From contig JQOA01000221.1 of assembly GCA_000753945.1 (NCBI GenBank), forward strand, positions 1,653-16,707: a stretch of DNA of 15,055 nt. Direction: 5' to 3'. Below, piece after piece: positions 6,693 to 13,124 of this stretch. Position numbers and translations under genes: made by a program. The DNA comes from Smithella sp. D17. GTDB lineage: Bacteria > Desulfobacterota > Syntrophia > Syntrophales > Smithellaceae. The notes beneath the pieces were generated by a model. The model worked only from the letters and a program-made list of their open reading frames with translations, was not told the origin of the DNA and did no database searches. Within the stretch, counting starts at the first letter, position 1. Each line of letters opens with the position of its first letter.

Positions 6693-7439
6693 TTATTTTA
6701 TCTCCAAGCCTTCAACAAACGCCAGGACATTTTTGCCTAAAACACTGTGGTTATAGCCGCCTTCCAGGATACCAAAACAACCGCCGTTGTTGCGTTTTGC
6801 CGTTTCTCTTACCAGATTTCCCATATATTTATAGTCTTCGGTTTTTAACAGACCACCCCAATCGGCCTCATGATTATCAAAACCGGCAGATACGGCAACC
6901 AGATCGGCATCAGTCTCAGCAAGAGCATCTTGAACATTTTTTAAATATTCATTGCGATTGGATGAGGCGGGATTATAGATTGTCACATATCCCTTATTCC
7001 CGAGAATATTGACGTTGCCGTCCCCGAAATGCAGATCGAAATCCAAAATAAAAGCTTTTTTGACTTTACCTTCCCTTCTTAGTTTCTCCAGCGCTATCGC
7101 CATATTGTTAAAATAGCAAAAACCCCAGGCGCTCCCAGCCGAAGCATGATGCCCGGGAGGACGAATGAGCGCAAAACAGGGTTCTGTCAAACCAATTTGC
7201 GCCGCTTTAATTGCGCCTCCTGCCGCAAGTGCGGCAATATCATAGACACCTTCCCGTTCGACCGACCTGACGTGATCGGGAGTATGTACTTTGAGAATAT
7301 CTTCTTTTGCTGCCGCAGACGGTTCAACAAAAGTTACCTTACCGCGCAGGGCCATTTCCACAGCTTGAATTCTTCCGGAAGCGGAAGCAGGATCGGAAGA
7401 GTACACTTCGTTATAATCTTCGTGATAAACAACCTTCAT
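6693..7439 (-). CDS. Class II HDAC-like zinc deacetylase (acetoin utilization/acetylpolyamine amidohydrolase family)
   Basis: The 248-residue protein has the arginase-deacetylase fold signatures. RPPGHHA carries the catalytic tandem histidines H97 and H98. DFDLHFGDG provides zinc ligands D135 and H137, AGFDNH the third ligand D188, and EGGYN the transition-state tyrosine Y229. It should remove acetyl or other acyl groups from lysine side chains or small amines; the substrate is not predictable. It is shorter than most relatives (about 300-370 residues) but no catalytic motif is missing. The family's common HH pair after the zinc Asp is HF here (F138). AGGAGG at 7445-7450 is 5 bases before the ATG, and the NRDE gene ends 12 bases upstream, so the two are probably cotranscribed. 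Confidence 0.88.
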   Translation of the reverse strand: MKVVYHEDYNEVYSSDPASASGRIQAVEMALRGKVTFVEPSAAAKEDILKVHTPDHVRSVEREGVYDIAALAAGGAIKAAQIGLTEPCFALIRPPGHHASAGSAWGFCYFNNMAIALEKLRREGKVKKAFILDFDLHFGDGNVNILGNKGYVTIYNPASSNRNEYLKNVQDALAETDADLVAVSAGFDNHEADWGGLLKTEDYKYMGNLVRETAKRNNGGCFGILEGGYNHSVLGKNVLAFVEGLEIK

Positions 7440-7451
7440 ACAATCCTCCTT

Positions 7452-8222
7452 TTATTTTTTCTCCAAAACGAAAGAAAAACTGCTTTCGATCCAGGGCTCC
7501 TTTTGTCTATCAAAAACTTTCTCTACAAACCGGACACGCCTGTTTTTTCCGATAAGTAAAATCGTGGAAGAACGGGTCCCGTAATCAGGACTTTTAATAA
7601 ACATGGAAGATAATATCCGCTCCCATTCCAGACCAACACCTGTCGAGGGTAGCTTGCTGTCAGGTGGAATGTGGCGATCAGCCAGCACAGCAAATAATGC
7701 TGCTTCTAATTGAGTTCCTTTTTGATCCAGAGTAGATTTCAAGAGACGTTTTCCCCGGGATACTTTTGGCCAGGGTGTATCAAGGTTATGGTTGCTTAAA
7801 CCATAGATCCCGGGTTTCAGCTTTTGTTTTTCTCCGTGATTGGACAAAACGAAAAAATCGTTATCATCACCAATAAGCAAATTAAAACCGTTGTACTTAT
7901 CCGCCTGCGAGGAAACTTCTTCCAGATACCCACCGGCGCTTTGTTTACCAATAAGGTAGCGGCTGACCAGTTTGCCGCGCGACGGAGCATTGCTTTTAAA
8001 AGCGGACGGATCCCGATAATTAGTAACGGCAGCTAACTTTCCTTCTTTGGTAACACCCAACCAGGTACCGCCCTCTTTTAAGTCTCGTCCGGCAAGCATA
8101 TTCTGTTGATCTTCCCAAAAGTCCGCGGGAAGCGACGACCGTTCATAAAACTCATCGCGGTTAGCCGCAAGAATTAACCGGTATGATGGATGAACTTTAT
8201 AAGCAAATAATATAAGACACAT
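7452..8222 (-). CDS. NRDE family protein (TANGO2-like, Ntn-hydrolase type)
   Basis: The 256-residue protein belongs to the NRDE/TANGO2 family, named from the motif seen at residues 21-24 (AANRDEFYERSS). Cys2 directly follows the initiator Met, so Met removal would expose an N-terminal nucleophile as in Ntn hydrolases. Other family features are GGTWLGVTKEGKLAAVTNYR (about 51-70), SRGKLV, YNGFNLLIGD, YGLSNHNLDTPWPKV and TRSSTILLI near the end. TANGO2 homologues are linked to heme or lipid handling in eukaryotes; the bacterial role is unsettled. AAGGAA at 8228-8233 is 5 bases before the ATG. It lies 12 bases upstream of the deacetylase gene in the same direction. Confidence 0.87.
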   Translation of the reverse strand: MCLILFAYKVHPSYRLILAANRDEFYERSSLPADFWEDQQNMLAGRDLKEGGTWLGVTKEGKLAAVTNYRDPSAFKSNAPSRGKLVSRYLIGKQSAGGYLEEVSSQADKYNGFNLLIGDDNDFFVLSNHGEKQKLKPGIYGLSNHNLDTPWPKVSRGKRLLKSTLDQKGTQLEAALFAVLADRHIPPDSKLPSTGVGLEWERILSSMFIKSPDYGTRSSTILLIGKNRRVRFVEKVFDRQKEPWIESSFSFVLEKK

Positions 8223-8253
8223 TTACATTCCTTATTCCTTGTTCCCCTATTTT

Positions 8254-8320
8254 CCAAAGGAGGGTTAGGGTGGATTTTTTAAAAATAAAATCCCCCTAAA
8301 TCCCCCTTTAGGAAAGGGGG
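8254..8320. repeat. C-rich dispersed-repeat-like palindrome
   Basis: Two hairpins share one arm. The long one pairs 8256-8278 with 8287-8309 at about 18 of 23 positions. The short one is perfect: CCCCCTTT (8302-8309), loop AGG, AAAGGGGG (8313-8320). The phrase TCCCCCTAAATCCCCCTTTA resembles the C-run repeats often scattered through intergenic DNA. It fills much of the 211-bp gap between the Sir2 and NRDE genes. It could act as an mRNA stabiliser or weak terminator, but the T-rich stretch on the minus strand comes about 10 bases after the short stem, so it is not canonical. Confidence 0.65.
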
Positions 8321-8339
8321 ACATCAAAAACAATGAAGT

Positions 8340-8362
8340 ACTCCGCCGCAAGTAGCGGGGCA
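8340..8362. repeat. Short GC palindrome, degenerate
   Basis: CCGC (8346-8349) and GCGG (8355-8358) flank AAGTA, with partly matching outer bases. It resembles the palindromes at 11120-11133 and 11243-11258 in its CCGC...GCGG core. Confidence 0.35.
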
Positions 8363-8433
8363 TCTTCTTGGGTTATAATTTATTCTTCGTCGCATGCAAC
8401 GGGAATATAACACATAGAGATTAAAACTGACCT

Positions 8434-9204
8434 CTAACCTCTGATCAATGATTTTAGTTTTTCCATGATCTTTGTCATTGTATCCCCTGCCGGAGCGTTT
8501 ATAAAAACATCGGCGATATCATCATGCCCCGTGCTTCCCATATTAATGATAACAATTTTCGCACCGGATTGTTTGGCGTAGATAGGCATATATGCGGCCG
8601 GATAGACAACCAGTGAAGACCCTATCACCATTAATAAGTCACATTGCTCTGATTCTCTCTCGGCTATCCTTAACGTATCCTGCGGAAGCATTTCGCCAAA
8701 GAAGACGACGCCCGGCTTCAGAATACCCTTGCATTTTTCACATACCGGAAAATGATCGGGTGATGGATGCTTTTGTCTCATCAGTTCCAAATCATAACGT
8801 TCACCGCAATCGAGACATACCAGCCATTCCATATTGCCGTGCAGTTCGTGAACTTTTTTCGGATTATTTCCCGCCTTCTGGTGCAGATTATCAATATTCT
8901 GCGTAATGATGGAACTTAGTTTGTTCATTTTTTCCAGTTCGGCTATCGCTTTATGAGCCTGATTGGGTTGAGCATTAGTCATCAATCCACCTTCCACAAG
9001 GTAGTACCAGACTTTTGTGCGTGTTTCACCGGATCTTAAAAACTTATCAATCGTAAAATCTTCGGGATCAACTTTAGTCCAGAGGCCGTCCGGGCCGCGG
9101 AAATCCGGTATGCCTGATTCCGTACTAATGCCCGCACCGGTAAAAACTACCAACTTTTTCGATGCCGCAATCATTTGAGCGACTTTATTTATCTTTGCTT
9201 CCAT
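8434..9204 (-). CDS. NAD-dependent protein deacylase, Sir2 family
   Basis: The 256-residue sirtuin removes acyl groups from lysines, consuming NAD and releasing nicotinamide and O-acyl-ADP-ribose. Motifs are GAGISTESGIPDFRGPDGLW (23-42), TQNIDNLHQKAG (101-112), catalytic H122 in ELHGN, and the zinc cysteines C130, C133, C155 and C158. They are followed by PGVVFFGEMLPQD and IGSSLVVYPAA. The sequence resembles the Thermotoga-type Sir2 more than E. coli CobB; I do not see the YxxR pair that marks desuccinylases, so deacetylation or deacylation of uncharged groups is more likely. The ATG lies inside the tyrA end (20-base overlap) with a weak ribosome binding site, so translation is probably coupled to tyrA. 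Confidence 0.93.
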   Translation of the reverse strand: MEAKINKVAQMIAASKKLVVFTGAGISTESGIPDFRGPDGLWTKVDPEDFTIDKFLRSGETRTKVWYYLVEGGLMTNAQPNQAHKAIAELEKMNKLSSIITQNIDNLHQKAGNNPKKVHELHGNMEWLVCLDCGERYDLELMRQKHPSPDHFPVCEKCKGILKPGVVFFGEMLPQDTLRIAERESEQCDLLMVIGSSLVVYPAAYMPIYAKQSGAKIVIINMGSTGHDDIADVFINAPAGDTMTKIMEKLKSLIRG

Positions 9205-9973
9205 ATAATTTTTCTGCCGTTTTTTTGATTGCTTTTTTAGATTCAGTTTTATTGCCGGATTTAATTTTTGATCGGATATCTTTCAGCGCTTTTTCGTAGA
9301 TATCCAGCATTTTACCGGTTTGCGGATTTCCCGTTATTATATCAAGGTACAGTTCAGGACTTTCCACAAAAACTTTTCTGATGATGTCCAGCTTGGTCCG
9401 GAAAATAGGTGTGGAAAATTTGTTTATATCCGCAAGGGTAACATTCGTTCGGGCAAGTGCCATTCCCAGAGTAATGGTGTTAAAATGATTGAGCGCTTGA
9501 ATAACAGCCATCATTTTATCGTGTTTTTCGGGAGTTGCTTCCCATACAGCCAGTTTATTTTTTTTAAATACAGCTTTGAGCCAGTTCAACCACTTTTTCC
9601 CGCGTGCCGGACACAAAATAACATTCTGACCGGAGGAATCTTTCACTTGATGTCCGAAAAGAGGATGACAACCGATAACCTCCGCCTGAGAATTAGCCAG
9701 CATCATTTTAACCGGTTCTTTTTTCAGCGAAGTTAGATCCATCAGAAGCATATCTTTGTTTAACATCGGGCCGACTTTTCTGATTATATCGGCAGTGGCG
9801 GAAATAGGCACGGCCACTACAATCACCTCACAAAGTTTGGCCAAATCGCTTATACCCAGTTTAGTTTTTCTACCGCAAACATGGACGGTGTAACCTTCTT
9901 TTTTGAGCAAGCCGGCAAACCATTTTCCCATGCCGTTGGTGCCGCCGATTATCCCCACTTTAATATTTTTCAT
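9185..9973 (-). CDS. tyrA: Prephenate dehydrogenase (tyrosine branch)
   Basis: It oxidatively decarboxylates prephenate to 4-hydroxyphenylpyruvate, the step toward tyrosine. The 262-residue protein has an N-terminal Rossmann domain, VGIIGGTNGMGKWFAGLL (6-23), and the family motifs VVAVPISAT, MDLTSLKKEP, GCHPLFGH (H103) and a helical domain beginning HDKMMAVIQALNHF with H151, equivalent in position to the catalytic His of E. coli TyrA. There is neither an N-terminal chorismate mutase nor a C-terminal ACT domain, so no built-in tyrosine sensor is seen. The second beta strand ends GRK (34-36) instead of an acidic residue, which may point to NADP use. The ATG overlaps the aroC stop by 4 bases. 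The lysine-rich tail (about 230-262) is probably disordered. Confidence 0.92.
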   Translation of the reverse strand: MKNIKVGIIGGTNGMGKWFAGLLKKEGYTVHVCGRKTKLGISDLAKLCEVIVVAVPISATADIIRKVGPMLNKDMLLMDLTSLKKEPVKMMLANSQAEVIGCHPLFGHQVKDSSGQNVILCPARGKKWLNWLKAVFKKNKLAVWEATPEKHDKMMAVIQALNHFNTITLGMALARTNVTLADINKFSTPIFRTKLDIIRKVFVESPELYLDIITGNPQTGKMLDIYEKALKDIRSKIKSGNKTESKKAIKKTAEKLYGSKDK

Positions 9974-11046
9974 TCGCTTATCGCTTTCTGCCTTAGTAAA
10001 TGATCCGCCAGAACAATGTTCACCATCGCTTCACAAACCGGCACAATCCTGGGCAAAACGCAAATATCATGTCTTCCCTGAATTTCGATTATTCTCTCTT
10101 TTCCTCTGCAATCTATAGTGTGTTGCGGCTTCGCTATTGAAGGAATCGGTTTACAATAAGCCCTCAGCACAATTTTTTCGCCATTTGTTATGCCCGCGAG
10201 TATACCTCCCGCATGATTTGTTTTAAATCCTTTTTTATCCATCTGATCATTCACCTCAGAACCAATCTTGCCGGCGACTTCCATGCCATCGCCAATTTCC
10301 ACCGCTTTCACCGAACCGATGCTCATCAGAGCTTTGGCCAAATCTGCGTCCATCTTATCAAAAACCGGTTCACCAAGGCCTGCGGGACAGCCACTGGCGA
10401 CAATTTCCACTACTCCGCCCAGCGAATCCCCTTTTTTACGGACTACCGCAATCTTTTTTTCCATTGCCGCTGTAGCCTGTGCATCCGGGCAGAAAAGAGA
10501 ATTTTCCAGCACAGATTTTCTTAAATTTTTATCTGACGGCATTCTATTGCGATCAATTACAATTGAACCAATAGCATGTGTGTAGGCAATAACATCAATC
10601 CCTGACCTGGCGATTATCTTCGCGGCAATTGCTCCCGCAGCGACGCGGGCAGCCGTTTCTCTGCCGGAGGCGCGTCCTCCACCCTTCCAGTCTCGTATTC
10701 CATATTTCTGCAAATAGGTAAAGTCTCCCTGACCCGGACGGAACACATCTTTTAATTCATCGTAAGAAGACGATTTTGCGTCAACGTTTCTAATGATTAA
10801 CGAAACAGGGGTGCCTGTTGTTTTGCCCTCGAAAACACCGGAGAGAATTTCAACCTTGTCACCCTCTTTCCTTGTCGTGGAGGAAACCGAGTTGGAAGGC
10901 TTTCTTCTATCCAGTGCCTGCTGAATATCGGATTCATTCAAAGACAAGCCCGCCGGACAGCCATCCACAACCGCTCCCAGGGCCGGCCCATGCGATTCTC
11001 CCCAGGTGGTTACGCGAAAAATACTGCCTATAGTATTACCAGACAT
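9970..11046 (-). CDS. aroC: Chorismate synthase
   Basis: The last step of the shikimate pathway: trans-elimination of phosphate from EPSP to give chorismate, needing reduced FMN. The 358-residue length is normal for bacterial enzymes. All three family signatures are present: GESHGPALGAVVDGCPAG (16-33, catalytic H19), GGGRASGRETAARVAAG (122-138), and RHDICVLPRIVPVCEAM (325-341, H326). DRRKPS at 46-51 matches the flavin-site arginines. AAAGGA at 11054-11059 lies 7 bases before the ATG. The gene begins after a 273-bp repeat-bearing gap, so it could have its own promoter, but no clear one is visible. It ends in an ATGA overlap with tyrA. Confidence 0.97.
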   Translation of the reverse strand: MSGNTIGSIFRVTTWGESHGPALGAVVDGCPAGLSLNESDIQQALDRRKPSNSVSSTTRKEGDKVEILSGVFEGKTTGTPVSLIIRNVDAKSSSYDELKDVFRPGQGDFTYLQKYGIRDWKGGGRASGRETAARVAAGAIAAKIIARSGIDVIAYTHAIGSIVIDRNRMPSDKNLRKSVLENSLFCPDAQATAAMEKKIAVVRKKGDSLGGVVEIVASGCPAGLGEPVFDKMDADLAKALMSIGSVKAVEIGDGMEVAGKIGSEVNDQMDKKGFKTNHAGGILAGITNGEKIVLRAYCKPIPSIAKPQHTIDCRGKERIIEIQGRHDICVLPRIVPVCEAMVNIVLADHLLRQKAISE

Positions 11047-11119
11047 AAATCAATCCTTTATATCACCTGAATCTTGATGCCTTTGTAAAACGTTCTCCAA
11101 CCTATCATTATGTGCGTGT

Positions 11120-11133
11120 CCCCGCCAGCGGGG
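11120..11133. repeat. Perfect GC palindrome CCCCGC-CA-GCGGGG
   Basis: Six-base perfect arms with a two-base spacer. It shares the CCGCCAGCGG core with 11243-11258. Confidence 0.7.
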
Positions 11134-11228
11134 AATTAAGGGGGTGGAATAGAAACGTATTACTGGTTTTTAAACCCGTTAAAGCGCAGCTAAAGCTACG
11201 CACTACATGCTTATCTTCATCCACCTCC

Positions 11229-11258
11229 GTCACTTCGTGACACCTCCGCCAGCGGAGG
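11229..11258. repeat. Two adjacent short hairpins
   Basis: GTCAC-TTC-GTGAC (11229-11241) is followed after one base by CCTCCGC-CA-GCGGAGG (11243-11258). Both are perfect. There is no T-run after either, so a terminator is not supported; a REP-like repeat pair is more likely. Confidence 0.65.
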
Positions 11259-11319
11259 ATATGAAATGACGCTTTTTCCCATTGTAACGCAGTCTCATCG
11301 CGGAAATGACAAAAAGGTT

Positions 11320-11871
11320 TTATTTTTTACATTTATTAATCCTATCTAAATTTCCCGATTTACGCAAATACTGATAAATTTCTTCGGCAACTTGTACAGC
11401 TTTTTTGCCTCTTGTATCCACAATATAATCAGCGGCGCCTTCATATAAAGGAAGCCTTTGCTTCATGACCTCGGCAGTTTCCTCAGCAATATTCCCCGTT
11501 GTAAACTGCGGTCTTATGGCCGTGCTCTGCGCATCTTTGTTGAGCCGGTCGATAATATCCTGCACAGGAGCATTAAGCCAGATTATTACACCTGTCTGCT
11601 TTAAAAGATTTACATTCTCCCGGTCCAGAACTACTCCACCACCCGTAGCAATAATAGCCGATTTTTTTTTCGTCAGAGTTTTAATCGTCTCTTTTTCTTT
11701 GATACGAAAATAATCCCAGCCGTGGAGCGCAACAATGTCTCTAATCGGCATCGCCATTTTCTTTTCCACCAGTAAATCGGTATCACAAAAAGCAATCTTC
11801 AGCTTAGTGGAAAGAATTTTGCCTACTGTGGATTTTCCTGTTGCCCGATAACCGATTAAGACAACATTCAT
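11320..11871 (-). CDS. aroK: Shikimate kinase
   Basis: Phosphorylates shikimate at the 3-hydroxyl with ATP, step five of the pathway. The 183-residue protein has a Walker A loop GYRATGKST (7-15), the DTD motif with substrate-binding D32, R56 in the shikimate site, the GGGVV loop (77-81), lid arginine R120 and the RLPLY motif with R139. It overlaps the end of aroA by 4 bases (ATGA), and GGAGG at 11885-11889 lies within aroA, so it is cotranscribed with aroA. The extra C-terminal residues (RKSGNLDRINKCKK) are basic and look unstructured. I cannot tell aroK from aroL by sequence alone. Confidence 0.95.
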   Translation of the reverse strand: MNVVLIGYRATGKSTVGKILSTKLKIAFCDTDLLVEKKMAMPIRDIVALHGWDYFRIKEKETIKTLTKKKSAIIATGGGVVLDRENVNLLKQTGVIIWLNAPVQDIIDRLNKDAQSTAIRPQFTTGNIAEETAEVMKQRLPLYEGAADYIVDTRGKKAVQVAEEIYQYLRKSGNLDRINKCKK

Positions 11872-13124
11872 ATTTTTCTCAATTCCTCCCAGAAAGTGGG
11901 AAACGATTTATCAACACATTTTTTATCGCTGATTTCGATGCCGCCGGCGACAAGACCGGCAATGGCAAAGCTCATGGCCATACGATGGTCGTTATAGGTT
12001 TCAATTTTTGCCGGTCGCATTTTTCCGCCCTGAATCACAAGTCCATCCGGCATTTCCCTTGCTTCAATACCTGTACGGTTCAATTCGGCAACCAGAGCTG
12101 CCAGACGGTTGCTTTCTTTTATTCTCAAATGCGCTACATTGCTGATAACCGTTCGGCCTTTACGGAAGGCGGCCAGCACGGCCAAAGTAGGCACCATATC
12201 CGGCATATCGTTCAGGTCGAAAGTAAAATCACCTTCCGCCAGATGATTGCCGGATACTTCTACCCAACTTTCTTCTGATTTTACCTTGCAGCCCAGTTCT
12301 TCCAAAACACTTAGCAAGTGCATATCTCCCTGCTTGCTTTGCCGGTTGATCCCCGTAACTCTGATTGTTTTTCTTAAAAGCATCGCCGTCAGAAAAAAAT
12401 AGGAAGCGCTGGAAGCATCTCCTTCCACAATATATTTGCGTCCCTGATAAATTTCGCCGGCCGTGACATTATATTCATACTTTCCTGTCCGGGTAATCTC
12501 AGCGCCGAAATCTTTCATCACGGCAATAGTCAGATCTATGTAAGGAGTGGAAACAACGCCTCCCTGCAAAGTTAACTCCATGCCTTTTTTCGTGTAGGGC
12601 GCGCAAAGAAGCAGCGCCGAGACGTATTGTGAGCTTTCAATATCCTGAAGGATTATCTTTCCTCCATTCAGGCCGTTGGCATTTATTTGAACCGGCGGGC
12701 AATTTTTATGGGTAAGTATATCAACACCCATTTCTTTTAACGCATCCGCCAAGGCGCCTACCGGCCTTTCACAAAGCCGCTTTTCACCGGTCAGAACGTA
12801 TTTGCCGCTGCCCAGACAGACCAGTGCCGTAAGAAATCGCAACGCGGTGCCGTTATTTCCCAAAAATAATTCTTTACCTGTGTTTATTATTTTACCCGCT
12901 GTACCGGAAATATTAAAACCGTCCTCCCTGGACACAATTTGCGCACCCAATGTCCGCAATCCTTCAATCAGATATGTTGTGTCCCGGGAAACAAGAGCAT
13001 TGCTGATGAAAGAATTATTCTGCGCCAAAGCGGCAGCCACCAGCGCCCGCTGGGTCAGGCTTTTGGAGCCTGGAACATGAACGGTTGCAGATACTTCTTC
13101 AAAACGAACATCGTTATTCTTCAA
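11868..13124 (-). CDS. aroA: 3-phosphoshikimate 1-carboxyvinyltransferase (EPSP synthase)
   Basis: Transfers the enolpyruvyl group of PEP to shikimate 3-phosphate, the glyphosate target step. The 418-residue protein has PGSKSLTQRAL (18-28, K21), the PEP loop LGNNGTALRFL (88-98), SSQYVSALL (164-172), D309 in NDMPD, E337 in RIKESNRL, ETYNDHRMAMSFA (375-387) and K406 near the end (KKCVDKSFP). The PEP loop differs from the E. coli pattern at the positions matching Ala95 (Asn), Met99 (Leu) and Pro101 (Phe97). Translation starts at TTG 13124: an in-frame stop lies three codons upstream and no other start precedes the conserved PGSK motif. AGAGG at 13135-13139 serves it, inside the aroDE end (11-base overlap). 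Confidence 0.95.
   Translation of the reverse strand: MKNNDVRFEEVSATVHVPGSKSLTQRALVAAALAQNNSFISNALVSRDTTYLIEGLRTLGAQIVSREDGFNISGTAGKIINTGKELFLGNNGTALRFLTALVCLGSGKYVLTGEKRLCERPVGALADALKEMGVDILTHKNCPPVQINANGLNGGKIILQDIESSQYVSALLLCAPYTKKGMELTLQGGVVSTPYIDLTIAVMKDFGAEITRTGKYEYNVTAGEIYQGRKYIVEGDASSASYFFLTAMLLRKTIRVTGINRQSKQGDMHLLSVLEELGCKVKSEESWVEVSGNHLAEGDFTFDLNDMPDMVPTLAVLAAFRKGRTVISNVAHLRIKESNRLAALVAELNRTGIEAREMPDGLVIQGGKMRPAKIETYNDHRMAMSFAIAGLVAGGIEISDKKCVDKSFPTFWEELRKI

Larger units (their letters stand above)
11047..11319. other. aroC-aroK intergenic region rich in short palindromes
   Basis: The 273 bases contain no gene. I see four hairpins: 11120-11133, an imperfect GCGCAGCT/AGCTACGC at about 11185-11202, 11229-11241 and 11243-11258. 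The phrase near 11285-11310 (GCAGTCTCATCGCGGAAATG) resembles dispersed intergenic repeats common in this kind of genome. The region interrupts an otherwise overlapping aro operon. Confidence 0.6.

Noticed and set aside
8302..8320. Perfect C/G hairpin as terminator of the Sir2 operon
   Set aside because: On the minus strand the T-rich stretch starts about 10 bases after the stem and is interrupted by G's, so the structure is not canonical.
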